Assembly: GCF_001983935.1 (NCBI RefSeq) | Contig: NZ_CP017641.1 | Span: forward strand, 6,357,001 to 6,421,000 | Origin: Fuerstiella marisgermanici | GTDB lineage: Bacteria > Planctomycetota > Planctomycetia > Planctomycetales > Planctomycetaceae | Direction of reading: 5' to 3' | DNA: 64,000 nucleotides | In this document: piece by piece, positions 54,547 to 63,867 of the stretch | How the letters are laid out: each line of letters begins with the position of its first letter | Numbering within the stretch: the stretch's first letter is position 1 | Notes under the pieces: model-generated | The model's database searches: none | What the model saw: only the letters and a program-made list of their open reading frames with translations | What the model was told of the DNA's origin: nothing | Made by a program: the position numbers and the translations under genes

Positions 54547-56787
54547 ATGGCCCCTGATGAATTTCAAAAAGCATGGCAGGCACATCTGTCGCAAACTCGC
54601 GTGACCGTCGACGCCGATTTGCTACGGAAAGAAGTGCAGCTTGAACAACACAACTTCCGAGCAACGATCCTCGGTCGGGACTTCACCGAGATCGGCCTCG
54701 CACTGGTGATGATTCCGTGCTGGGTTGTGATGGGAATCATGTGGTCGTTGCCATGGACCTGGTATTTATCGATCCCGGTGCTGATCTGGATGGCCGGTTT
54801 TATGTTGGTCTATCGAAAGCGACACGCGCAGCCGCCCAGTCAGCCGGATGATTCGTTGGTGGACTGCGTGCAGCGTTCGCTGAAGGAACAGGAAGACCAA
54901 ATTTGGTTGTTGCGAAATGTTCTCTGGTGGTATCTGCTTCCGCCCGGGATTGCCGTTTGCGCTTTTTTTGCTCAGGTCTCATGGCAGTTGCAGGATGCCG
55001 GCTGGTTGCTGGCACTGATCTTCTTCGTTGGGTTATTCATGTTTGTAGTCGTGCTCTACGCATTCATCTATTACCTAAATCAACGTGCGGTCCGAATGCA
55101 GCTTGAACCCAAACGCGATGCGCTGCAGACGTTGCTCACGAGTCTCACCGATGAATCGGCTAATAGTGATAGTGAAGGAGTCCAAACGGTAACAGTGTCC
55201 GTGGCGTCTTTGGCAGAAACCCAAGCTCCATTACCGCCGGTAAAGTTTCTCAAGACAAGACTGGCGATCGGGTTGATCGGATTCGTCGCGATCATGGGTG
55301 CTATGATCGGAGGAGTCTTGTTTTTCGTCGACGCAGATTCGCCTGGTTTCAGACATGGCTTCAACGCGGAACGACAGGCAAGACGATCACCGTTCGAAGC
55401 CGTGCGGTGGCAGAATTCTTTGCCGGAAGTCAGGCTGGATAATGAGTGGTTCAAGCTGGTATCACTGAACGACATACCGGCTGAGGAAATCGTGTCCTTC
55501 AGTCGGCGCACCTACGAAGACCAGTACCGCAAACGATTCGAAGAAGACCTTGTTGAGATTTTGAAGGGCATGAAGAACCCGCCCGGTGACACGGTCACGC
55601 TTGAGTTACAGTCGTTGACCTCGTCGAAAACGGAAGTCCGAAAAGACGTGCCGATGACGTACGAGAATCGACAAGCGATACGGGATGCGGCCGCAGATCA
55701 ACCGAGGTCGCAGTCGCGGCGTGAACGAGTGTCACAACCACCAGTGTCGATCGACGACGCTAAGCAATTTCGCGAACGAGTCGACACCTTTCTGCAACGA
55801 GCGCGAATCGAGACCGGGTTCGCGGGCGTGGTGCTGGTGGCTCGCGCAGGCGAACCAGTGTATGAAGGTACCTTCGGCTATTCGCATCTGGAATCGAAGA
55901 CTCCGAATTCGTTGGACACGCCGTTTCGCATCGCTGGCCTGTCGCAGACGTTCACCGCAGCCGCGATCTTCGCCCTCGAAGCCGATGGCGAACTAAGTAT
56001 CGATGATCCCGTCTTCAAGTATCTGCCGGAATTCGAAGCAGAGCCGTACCGCGCGATCACGATTTATCACCTGCTGACGCATTCATCAGGACTGCCGTAT
56101 CTGCCCGGCGGTGCCTGGTTCAAAATGCGGACAAAGCCAACGCCATTGGAAGACTATGTGCGGCTGGCTGTCAAACACCCACTCTCGTTCGACACGGGCA
56201 CGCGAGCCTACCATTCCAGGATCGGCTATCACGTCCTGTCGGCGATCATTGAAAAAGTCTCCGGAGACGACTACGCCCACTTCATGCAGGAACGGTTGTT
56301 TACACCGTTGGGCCTGCAACAGACCGGGGTCGCTCAGATTTCACAACCGCCGAGCGAAGCCAAAGTCGCTGAGACTACCAGCTTCAGCGTGGTCGCTCAG
56401 GGCGAGCCGACGCCGTATTTCGTGGGCACCCTTCGACACTACGGCATCGGCTACGGCAGCTCAGGCATCTATTCCAGCGCGAACGACCTGCTGAAGTGGA
56501 ACCGAGTCCTCGCTGGTGACGACTTCTTCTCCGCCGAACAAACGACGCGCCTGTTTCGTCCGTTCAAAAGAAACTATGCCTGCGGCTGGATCATTGAAAC
56601 ATTGAAGGACGATCGGTTTCTTCAAACAAACATCGGCAAGTTCGCCGGGCACACCTGCCGCATGATGCGAGTCCCGGAAGACGATCTGGTGATCATCGCC
56701 CTGGGCAACGTGGACACGTCCGACGAAATCGAAGCCATGCTGGAACAACTGTTTCGCCTGTGTCGGTCACTGTCGTATGAGGAGTAG
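54547..56787 (+). CDS. Polytopic membrane protein with catalytically dead class-C beta-lactamase-like domain
   Basis: 746 residues; ATG preceded by GAGGAC. About five membrane helices (roughly 50-70, 75-92, 125-145, 150-175, 240-262) would leave the N terminus in the cytoplasm and the C-terminal domain (about 395-740) outside. That domain has the fold pattern of PF00144 serine hydrolases (F-A-G-V-V-L-V-A-R-A-G-E-P-V-Y-E-G, L-L-T-H-S-S-G-L, I-I-E-K-V-S-G-D-D-Y). The catalytic S-x-x-K is G464-L-S-Q467, the Y-x-N is Y555-H-S557, and the H-T-G is H702-T-C. Without nucleophile and base it cannot hydrolyse; it more likely binds a ligand. Coupled to the ECF gene upstream, a sensor/anti-sigma role is inferred. 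Confidence 0.87.
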   Translation: MAPDEFQKAWQAHLSQTRVTVDADLLRKEVQLEQHNFRATILGRDFTEIGLALVMIPCWVVMGIMWSLPWTWYLSIPVLIWMAGFMLVYRKRHAQPPSQPDDSLVDCVQRSLKEQEDQIWLLRNVLWWYLLPPGIAVCAFFAQVSWQLQDAGWLLALIFFVGLFMFVVVLYAFIYYLNQRAVRMQLEPKRDALQTLLTSLTDESANSDSEGVQTVTVSVASLAETQAPLPPVKFLKTRLAIGLIGFVAIMGAMIGGVLFFVDADSPGFRHGFNAERQARRSPFEAVRWQNSLPEVRLDNEWFKLVSLNDIPAEEIVSFSRRTYEDQYRKRFEEDLVEILKGMKNPPGDTVTLELQSLTSSKTEVRKDVPMTYENRQAIRDAAADQPRSQSRRERVSQPPVSIDDAKQFRERVDTFLQRARIETGFAGVVLVARAGEPVYEGTFGYSHLESKTPNSLDTPFRIAGLSQTFTAAAIFALEADGELSIDDPVFKYLPEFEAEPYRAITIYHLLTHSSGLPYLPGGAWFKMRTKPTPLEDYVRLAVKHPLSFDTGTRAYHSRIGYHVLSAIIEKVSGDDYAHFMQERLFTPLGLQQTGVAQISQPPSEAKVAETTSFSVVAQGEPTPYFVGTLRHYGIGYGSSGIYSSANDLLKWNRVLAGDDFFSAEQTTRLFRPFKRNYACGWIIETLKDDRFLQTNIGKFAGHTCRMMRVPEDDLVIIALGNVDTSDEIEAMLEQLFRLCRSLSYEE

Positions 56788-57487
56788 CTTGCCGGAAGCT
56801 CTGAATCCTGCGTCGGTAAGACTGAAGTCGAGTCCATCGCCAGATGACAATCAAAGTCACAAGGCAGCACATTGACGCGCTGGCCGGCTCCGGGATTGCG
56901 CTCGTTACGATGCGTATCTGATCCACCGCGTTGGACGTCGAAAAATCGAAACGAATCGAACGGTCAGAAAGGACTTCCAGAGAATCCAGGATTGTAAAGT
57001 CGTCGAAGTCAAGGCCGCGACGAGAGCTTGCGCTCGTTGGGTAGACCGTCCCGGGCGCAGCTAACTCTGCGTCTGAGTTGTTCAAAGCGAATGGTAGAAG
57101 CATGACTCCCACAATGGGATCAGCAAATTCTACCGTGCCCTGGAACCTGGGAGCACCAAAGTTCGGATCAAAATGCATCAGGTAGGAGTTGACGGTTAGA
57201 CCGGCGGGCAGATCCATCGGGTCCATGTCTGCATTCTCATCGTATGTCCCAACTGCTCCGGGAATACTCACTCTTGTGTCCGCCAACAGTTGATAACCTG
57301 ACCGTTCCTGAAAGACGATTCCTGAAGTACTACTTTCGATGACGCCAATTCCGACGGAAGCTGGCGGTGCAGTGATTTGAATATCACCGGTGACGGCGAC
57401 AATGTCAGCGCAGGCACTTGGGTGGGCAAGCGTTGTCAGAAGAAGCGCAAGGGGCAGGAAGGCAAATCGTGGTTGCTTGTTGGTCAT
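56693..57487 (-). CDS. PEP-CTERM-like exported protein with C-terminal extension
   Basis: 264 residues. A signal peptide (F-L-P-L-A-L-L-L-T-T-L-A-H-P-S-A-C-A) and AGGG upstream support the start. Near residue 197 there is a PEP-CTERM-like signal: I-P-E-P-A-S-A, hydrophobic C-C-L-V-T-L-I-V-I-W, then R-L-Q-S-Y-R-R-R. Such tags normally end the protein, but here about 45 more residues follow, and the last 95 bases overlap the convergent gene on the other strand. A lost stop codon or frameshift near 56840-56870 could explain this. The body is beta-rich and unrecognised. Confidence 0.72.
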   Translation of the reverse strand: MTNKQPRFAFLPLALLLTTLAHPSACADIVAVTGDIQITAPPASVGIGVIESSTSGIVFQERSGYQLLADTRVSIPGAVGTYDENADMDPMDLPAGLTVNSYLMHFDPNFGAPRFQGTVEFADPIVGVMLLPFALNNSDAELAAPGTVYPTSASSRRGLDFDDFTILDSLEVLSDRSIRFDFSTSNAVDQIRIVTSAIPEPASASMCCLVTLIVIWRWTRLQSYRRRIQSFRQATPHTTVTDTGETVVPAWLRFRRTCPRCPGR

Positions 57488-57751
57488 GCGATTACCCTAA
57501 CTGCGGTGCGGAGACGAATTCAACCTGAAATTAAGAGTTTCGGTTTGAGGCACTGCGGATAATTGTGCAAGAACCGACCTTGCATCCGTAGGCTGGAACC
57601 AGCGCATCGTGTGAACCGGAACGGGGGCCCGACGCAAAGCGGTTGGAGCCGGTGAGCCTTGCCCGTGCCTATAAGCGATTCGCGCCGCTCCGGCGGTATC
57701 GGCTCCGCCAACATGCCGGATCTGCGCTTCGCTTGGTCCGGCCTACTGAGA

Positions 57752-59050
57752 CTAATGTTTAGAATCCAAGTCGGCGGCCCGAATCGCTCGCAGGGCACGC
57801 TTGGCGAATTCCCGCGCGAGTGCATCATCATCCACAAGGCACTGGCGGACCTTGCTTTCGACTTCGATTGCAGCCGGCCCAAGATGCTGAATGTGACGCA
57901 GGACGTATCGCTTTGACGGACTCGACCGAGCGGCGATTGCGCTCTCAAGTTGGTCTTTCCAGAACGATATGTCGTCACTCAGAATTTGCATTTCTGACTT
58001 GACCAAACCTGTGCAACGTTCGACGAACTGTTTCCTGTCATCGCCCTTGAGCATGATTCTGTCCGCAAGCACGGGAATCCGCGACTCTTCCAGCTCAATA
58101 TTGATGATCACAGTTGCTGCAAATTGTCGTATTAAAGGCGATTCATCGTCCAGAATCTCTTTGATCGCGGGAAGCGCCGGTTCCGCCTCCCAACGCAGTT
58201 CGCAGAGGCTCGCAAGCGATACACAGCGAATGAAATTCGGATATTTTGGCTTAAGTGCCTCGATGAAGATCGGCAGCTCCTCTTGCGTTCTTTCGCGGCT
58301 GCTAATTCCGGACAGTGTGACCACTGGCAGGAATCCTATACCAAGATGCGCCAAAGACTTGGGGGTGGATCCGTCTTGGACAGCTTCATTCCACAATTCC
58401 TCGAGCAAGTCGTGTGTTTGCGGACTAAGTTTTCGCAATTCCGGCACGAGTACCGAATGCAGCGGCTTGGTCTCCGGCATCGTTTGGCTTGTGCAAACAA
58501 AGAGCATCCATAAAAGGCGATCGGCATGGATACTTGGCGGCAAGGCACGCCGAGCCTTGATGATCCCCGCGCCATCCGGCGAACTCACAGCTATGCAAAT
58601 AGCCAGGGCGTCGACAGCAGGATCAGATATTTCCGATTCCGTTGTGATCTGTTCAAATTGCTGAATCATTGCGTCGAGCGACCCACGAAACTCTTTCCGA
58701 TAACAATTTGCCAGCTGAGCTCGCAGATCGTCGGGAAATGGATCGGTCCAGACCGGTGCTGCCTGCGGGACGATGTGATCAGATGCCGCAAGCCGCGATT
58801 TCACATCCGCATCCCAAACAATCCCGGCAGCCAACTTTAGTATCTTAGCCGCTCGTGATCGCTTCTGTTCCTCGGCTGAACTCAACTCACGAAGCCAATG
58901 ACTAAGCAGACGCACCAGATCGTGAATCTGAGAATCTCTCTCCTCGGCAGCCTTGTCTGAAGAACTCACGACCGAATCTTCGGCGCTGGCTCCTGACAGC
59001 CCTGTCATGATAATAAGGCAGGCGAGCCCGCTGGAAAACAAACTCCGCAT
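57752..59050 (-). CDS. Secreted helical-repeat (HEAT-like) protein
   Basis: About 432 residues from the ATG at 59050 (frame open to 59095). A signal peptide (L-F-S-S-G-L-A-C-L-I-I-M-T-G-L-S-G-A-S-A) is followed by helices throughout. The second half has HEAT-like units such as C-V-S-L-A-S-L-C-E-L-R-W-E-A-E-P-A-L-P-A-I-K-E-I-L-D-D-E-S-P-L-I-R-Q-F-A-A and R-H-I-Q-H-L-G-P-A-A-I-E-V-E-S-K-V-R-Q-C-L-V-D-D. Probably a periplasmic protein-binding scaffold. No enzyme motif was seen; the first half is unrecognised. Confidence 0.7.
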   Translation of the reverse strand: MRSLFSSGLACLIIMTGLSGASAEDSVVSSSDKAAEERDSQIHDLVRLLSHWLRELSSAEEQKRSRAAKILKLAAGIVWDADVKSRLAASDHIVPQAAPVWTDPFPDDLRAQLANCYRKEFRGSLDAMIQQFEQITTESEISDPAVDALAICIAVSSPDGAGIIKARRALPPSIHADRLLWMLFVCTSQTMPETKPLHSVLVPELRKLSPQTHDLLEELWNEAVQDGSTPKSLAHLGIGFLPVVTLSGISSRERTQEELPIFIEALKPKYPNFIRCVSLASLCELRWEAEPALPAIKEILDDESPLIRQFAATVIINIELEESRIPVLADRIMLKGDDRKQFVERCTGLVKSEMQILSDDISFWKDQLESAIAARSSPSKRYVLRHIQHLGPAAIEVESKVRQCLVDDDALAREFAKRALRAIRAADLDSKH

Positions 59051-59932
59051 GATCGGTCTCCGTGCGATGGCGACAACAACGTATAGTCGAGACACACATT
59101 AGAAACGAAGCCACCGAATCTGAGAAGCCGGAGTGCTGGCAGCCCAAAAAACAATGAAGCCCGAGGCTCGGCTCCAAGATCGGAATGAGGCCCATAGGAA
59201 CGCACGATTGGGGAGGCACCTGGCTGGGAAGTCGTAGATCTACAGGAATGTTTTGTCCCGAGGATGCCATTTGACGGCAGGGTAGCACTGTTGATGGGTT
59301 GGCTTGCAAAAAATCTGTTGTATGCCAGTGAATCTATCAGCCAGCTTCGACATGGAACACTGGCAGAGCCATCGCCACACGGTCAGACAGCCGCTCCACC
59401 TTATTTGTCGAACCACGTTGCCAATCGTCACTCAGGAATTACACCCGGCGTTCCGCTTGTGCTACTTGGCGCAGACCAACCCAGGCCTGATGCCCAGTCG
59501 ACAACTTCAGGTTGAGAATTTTTGCGGTGAAGCTGCCACGGATGGGGCATAGCACGTAGCCTCAGGCGTCAGCCCAATGCCACTCGACTTGCTCCATTTT
59601 CACGTAGGCGAGTCTCTCCGAGACTCGAAAAAGCCGCGACTTCGTCGCGGTGTCAGTCTCGGATAGGCTGACCTACGTGACAAGGTGAAGGAACGTCAAC
59701 ACGTCTGAACAGAGCCTCGAACGGGGCGAATCGCAGAATGCCCACAGGACTGTGTTACGTTCGAGCTGATGGCTCAGCATTGCTGCGGCAAGCCGCCCTC
59801 CCAACGTAACGCTGGGCTGGCTCTTGCTGCCCCCAGTTGACGAAGGAACCCAGGACGCAGTGGTTTTCTCGGACGTCGTTGGAGATAATTTTCGGACGCA
59901 TCTGTTGCTCGCCCGTTTGGAATGCATCCGCA
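59051..59932. other. Long divergent intergenic region
   Basis: About 880 bases between the HEAT-like gene and the second PSCyt gene. It holds the nested hairpin at 59601-59679. Several overlapping short frames lack coding character. The frame of the PSCyt gene is open from 59837, but the signal peptide begins at 59933. The rest shows nothing I can name. Confidence 0.45.
59601..59679. repeat. Nested three-stem hairpin element
   Basis: Three concentric perfect stems: CACGTAGG (59601-59608) / CCTACGTG (59672-59679), TCCGAGACT (59617-59625) / AGTCTCGGA (59655-59663), and CCGCGAC-TTC-GTCGCGG (59634-59650). The 79-base palindromic layout looks like a mobile structured repeat or an RNA hairpin. Confidence 0.75.
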
Positions 59933-62746
59933 ATGCTCCGTGCCTTCACACTGCTGTCACTCATTCTGGTATGCCTCGCGGTTGAGCCTGCCGCGGTTTC
60001 TGCCGACGAGCCGACCGAAGCGGAAAAGCTGTTCGCGCTGAAAGTGCAACCGCTGCTGCGAGAAAAGTGCCTGGCGTGTCACGGCAAGGACGCGGACAAG
60101 GTTGAGAGCGAATTCGATCTGACGTCGCGCGAGAAGCTGCTGGCCGGTGGCGAGTCGTACGGCCACGCGGTTGTTGTGCCGGGCAATGCAGAGGAGAGTT
60201 CGCTGTATGCGATGGTCAAACGCACCGAACCGGACTTCGCCATGCCGCCCAAGGAATCGGAAAAGCTGACCGAAGAAGAAACATGGTGGATTCGCGACTG
60301 GATCAACGGCGGTGCTCCGTGGCCAAACGAAAAACGCGTGTCCGAGATCTACGACCAATACGCAGAAGGAATCACGTGGCCGACCAGCGGCGGGTTGGGC
60401 GACGACTGGACGAAGCGGAAATACAAGCCGGAAGATTTGTGGGCGTGGAAACCGTTGCGCAAAGCGGACAGCGGAAAAGGGAACGCGGAAAACGGGAGTG
60501 GCGTGATCGATGAACTCGTGGGTGCTCGGCTAAAGGAAGCGGGACTGCAGGCGGCACCGTTGGCGGACCGGCGGACGTTGATTCGGCGAGCGACCTTCGA
60601 CCTGTTGGGCCTGCCGCCGAAACCCGCCGACGTCGATGCGTTTGTGAAGGATAGTCGAGCAGACGATGTGGTGTTCGCTGAACTGGTTGATCGGCTGCTG
60701 GCAAGCAAGCACTACGGCGAGCAATGGGGGCGGCACTGGTTGGATGTGGTGCGGTACGCCGACAGTTCCGGCTTCGCTAACGACTATGAACGCCCCAACG
60801 CGTGGCGATACCGAGACTACGTAATTCGATCCTTCAACGAAGACAAACCGTACGACCAGTTCGCTCGCGAGCAATTGGCGGGCGATGAGTTAGCGGCAAA
60901 GCGGAAGGCAGAAAGCGGAAAGTCGGACAAGGAAGATGCTCGCACGACGGAGCTGCAAATCGCGGCCGGTTTCCTGCGGATGGGGCCGTGGGAACACACG
61001 GGCATGAGCGTCGCCAAGGTGACTCGACAACAGTTTCTGGATGACATCACAGACACCGTTGGCCAGGTCTTTTTGGGACACGCTCTGCAGTGTTGCCGCT
61101 GCCATGATCACAAGTTCGACCCGATTCCCACGCAGGACTATTACTCATTTCAAGCCGTCTTCGCGACAACTCAGTTTGCCGAAGTCGATGGCAAATGGCT
61201 TCCTTCCGAAAACCTGAACGGCATGGAAGAGGACCGTCGCTACCACCAGCAGCGACACGAAGCGAATCAGGCGTTGCTGAAGACGTTGACCGAGAAGAAG
61301 AAGGAAAACGAACGAGAGTGGTTCGCCGGACAGGGCCTGCCTTACAAGTCTCGCGAGGAGGCAAAAAAAGCGAAGGCTCCGAAGGAACACTTCCCGCCGA
61401 ACAATCTGCTGAAGACGCCAGACGATTTCGGACAGGACCGCATCGGTCGCAAATGGCAGACTCGATTTAGCTGGGAGTTCGATCGCTTTAAGCCCGTCGC
61501 GTTTACCGTGTACAACGGCAAGACGCGTAAGCCAAAAGGGAGCTACGGGCGCATTGAACCACCCGCCGATCCGTTGAAGGAAGGGACGCTCGAACAAACC
61601 ACGATTCTGACCGGCGGCGATCCGTTTGCGGCGGGCACTCCGGTTCAACCCGCCGCATTAAGCGCGGTGGCTGCTTTGACAGAGACTGAAATCCCAGAAG
61701 ATGTCAGCGGTCGCCGCTCAGCGTTAGCCGCCTGGATGACCAGCCCCAAAAACCCACTGACAGCTCGAGTGATGGTGAATCGCATCTGGCACTATCACTT
61801 CGGCCGAGGCATCGCTGCCAACCCCAACAACTTCGGCGCAACCGGGAAGAAGCCGACTCATCCCGAACTGCTCGACTGGCTGGCCAGCGAATTCATGCGC
61901 AGCAATTGGTCAGTCAAACATATCCATCGGCTGATCATGAACTCGAAGACCTACCGTCGCAGCAGTGGACATCCGAATCCAAAGTTGTTGGCCGAAAAGG
62001 ATCCGAACGGCCAACTGTACGCGACCTTTCAACCGCGTCGTCTGGAAGCGGAAGAACTGCGGGATGCGATGCTGGCGGTTTCGGGCGAGTTGAATTTGAC
62101 ACTTGGCGGCATCCCGATTCGGCCCGACATGAACATGGAAGCCGCTTTGCAGCCGCGCATGATCATGGGCACGTTCGCTCCCAGTTACATCCCAAATCCG
62201 AAGCCGGAAGACCGCAACCGGCGGTCCATTTACGCTTTAAAACTGCGAGGCCACCGCGACCCGATGATGGAAACTTTCAACCAGCCGGGCCCGGACAAGT
62301 CGTGCGAAATGCGAGACACTTCAACCATTTCGCCGCAGGCGTTGACGTTACTCAACAGCGACGAAACCAACGACCGAGCCCTCGCATTCGCCGCCGATAT
62401 TCTTAAGAAGTCCGACAGTGACGAAGCAGCAATTGAAGCTGTCTTTCGCCGGGCGTACGGTAGAGTGCCCAACAAGGATGAGTTAGCGGCCAGCCTGGCA
62501 CATTGGCGCGAAATGGAAACGGTGCAGACGAAGATCAGCTTCTCACCGCGCGAATACCCGACGGAAGTGGTCCGTCGCGCGAGCGAAGAGAACACCGGCG
62601 AACCGTTCACGTTTACTGAAAAGCTGTTCGTGTACGAAGATTACGTCCACGATCTACAGCCACACGAAGTGGACGCCAAAACGCGAGCCCTCGCGGACAT
62701 CTGCCTTGCGATTCTGAACAGTAATGAGTTTGCGTTTGTGTATTGA
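59933..62746 (+). CDS. Planctomycete cytochrome C protein (PSCyt1-DUF1549-DUF1553), second copy
   Basis: About 937 residues from the ATG at 59933 (frame open to 59837). A signal peptide (F-T-L-L-S-L-I-L-V-C-L-A-V ... V-S-A) precedes PSCyt1 with haem motif C-L-A-C-H-G-K. DUF1549 (I-R-R-A-T-F-D-L-L-G-L-P-P, Y-G-E-Q-W-G-R-H-W-L-D) has a second C-C-R-C-H-D-H-K, and DUF1553 (R-V-M-V-N-R-I-W-H-Y-H-F-G-R-G-I-A ... R-R-S-I-Y-A-L-K-L-R-G-H-R) closes the protein. Two Lys/Ser/Gly-rich inserts with similar DNA (60459-60498 and 60892-60935) interrupt otherwise conserved stretches. No DUF1501 gene is adjacent; aroB is convergent with an 8-base gap. Confidence 0.92.
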   Translation: MLRAFTLLSLILVCLAVEPAAVSADEPTEAEKLFALKVQPLLREKCLACHGKDADKVESEFDLTSREKLLAGGESYGHAVVVPGNAEESSLYAMVKRTEPDFAMPPKESEKLTEEETWWIRDWINGGAPWPNEKRVSEIYDQYAEGITWPTSGGLGDDWTKRKYKPEDLWAWKPLRKADSGKGNAENGSGVIDELVGARLKEAGLQAAPLADRRTLIRRATFDLLGLPPKPADVDAFVKDSRADDVVFAELVDRLLASKHYGEQWGRHWLDVVRYADSSGFANDYERPNAWRYRDYVIRSFNEDKPYDQFAREQLAGDELAAKRKAESGKSDKEDARTTELQIAAGFLRMGPWEHTGMSVAKVTRQQFLDDITDTVGQVFLGHALQCCRCHDHKFDPIPTQDYYSFQAVFATTQFAEVDGKWLPSENLNGMEEDRRYHQQRHEANQALLKTLTEKKKENEREWFAGQGLPYKSREEAKKAKAPKEHFPPNNLLKTPDDFGQDRIGRKWQTRFSWEFDRFKPVAFTVYNGKTRKPKGSYGRIEPPADPLKEGTLEQTTILTGGDPFAAGTPVQPAALSAVAALTETEIPEDVSGRRSALAAWMTSPKNPLTARVMVNRIWHYHFGRGIAANPNNFGATGKKPTHPELLDWLASEFMRSNWSVKHIHRLIMNSKTYRRSSGHPNPKLLAEKDPNGQLYATFQPRRLEAEELRDAMLAVSGELNLTLGGIPIRPDMNMEAALQPRMIMGTFAPSYIPNPKPEDRNRRSIYALKLRGHRDPMMETFNQPGPDKSCEMRDTSTISPQALTLLNSDETNDRALAFAADILKKSDSDEAAIEAVFRRAYGRVPNKDELAASLAHWREMETVQTKISFSPREYPTEVVRRASEENTGEPFTFTEKLFVYEDYVHDLQPHEVDAKTRALADICLAILNSNEFAFVY

Positions 62747-62754
62747 CCGGTTTG

Positions 62755-63867
62755 CTAAGACAAACAGGCAACAACCTGTTCCGCCACGATATTGCCGATC
62801 GTTTCCACATGTCCGATACGATCCGGCAGGACGAATTTCAAATCCCCGGCCACCGTCTTCTTGTCCAGCAGCATGCAGTTCAGAATTTCGTCCGGCTTCT
62901 GCTGCATGGCGTCTGGTACCTCCACCGGCAAATTCACAGCCTTCAGTAAGTCCACCTGCCGCTGGATTTCCGTGTCCCCGATGCGCCCCAACGACTTAGC
63001 GAGTTTACTGCCACAGATCATCCCGATCGCAACCGCTTCGCCGTGCAGCAGTTTTCCGTAGCCGGATAGAGCTTCAAACGCATGAGCGTATGTATGCCCG
63101 TAATTCAGGATGGCTCGCAGACCGGACGTTTCGTATTCGTCTTCCTTCACGACGTATGCCTTGAGCTCACAACTGCGAGCAACCACATGCCGCAGGACTT
63201 CCGGGTCGCGGTTGTTCAGACCATCGATGTTGGCTTCCAGCCAAGCAAAGAAGTCCGCGTCCAGAATGACGCCGTACTTAATGACTTCGGCCAGGCCCGA
63301 TCGGTATTCTCGGTCGGGCAGGGTGCTAAGCGTTTCTGTATCGACCAACACGCCCTGAGGCTGATGAAACGCGCCAATCAGGTTTTTGCCCTGGGGATGG
63401 TTGATGCCCGTCTTGCCGCCGACTGAACTATCGACCATCGCGAGCAACGTCGTCGGCACCTGCACAAACGGTAGACCTCGCGCGTAGGTGGCGGCGACAA
63501 ATCCGGCGAGGTCGCCGACCACTCCGCCACCCACAGCGATGACAGCCGTCTTCCGATCAGCCTTAAAATCCACCAGTTCATCGTACAGTTCGAACGTTTC
63601 TTTCTGGCACTTCGATGCCTCACCGGCGTTCACGCAGACGACTCGCACATCCGCGCCGGCTTCTGTCAACGCCGCCTTGACCGTGTTGGCGTGCGGCTGC
63701 AGGACGTTGGTGTCTGTGACCACGAAACACTTCAGCGACTGCCCCGTTGGCCGCTGAAGCCAGTCGCGGGTGAGGTTGCCGATTGTCGGCAGGTGGCCGG
63801 CATCGATGGAGATGTCGTAGCTGCGGGAACCGAGGTCGACTCGGACATTTTGACCGGAAGGATTCAT
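62755..63867 (-). CDS. aroB: 3-dehydroquinate synthase
   Basis: 370 residues, usual length. Second step of the shikimate pathway, converting DAHP to 3-dehydroquinate with NAD+ and a metal. NAD-binding G-G-G-V-V-G-D-L-A-G-F-V-A-A-T-Y-A-R-G, P-T-T-L-L-A-M-V-D-S-S-V-G-G-K-T-G-I-N and metal ligands in L-A-E-V-I-K-Y-G, L-N-Y-G-H-T-Y-A-H-A-F-E and L-L-H-G-E-A-V-A-I-G-M are all present. It stands alone with no other aro gene nearby; the 133 bases upstream to the window end hold its promoter and nothing else I recognise. Confidence 0.95.
   Translation of the reverse strand: MNPSGQNVRVDLGSRSYDISIDAGHLPTIGNLTRDWLQRPTGQSLKCFVVTDTNVLQPHANTVKAALTEAGADVRVVCVNAGEASKCQKETFELYDELVDFKADRKTAVIAVGGGVVGDLAGFVAATYARGLPFVQVPTTLLAMVDSSVGGKTGINHPQGKNLIGAFHQPQGVLVDTETLSTLPDREYRSGLAEVIKYGVILDADFFAWLEANIDGLNNRDPEVLRHVVARSCELKAYVVKEDEYETSGLRAILNYGHTYAHAFEALSGYGKLLHGEAVAIGMICGSKLAKSLGRIGDTEIQRQVDLLKAVNLPVEVPDAMQQKPDEILNCMLLDKKTVAGDLKFVLPDRIGHVETIGNIVAEQVVACLS

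Noticed and set aside
54547-56787. Antibiotic-resistance beta-lactamase
   Set aside because: The catalytic Ser and Lys are absent and the protein is a polytopic membrane protein, so hydrolysis is not expected.
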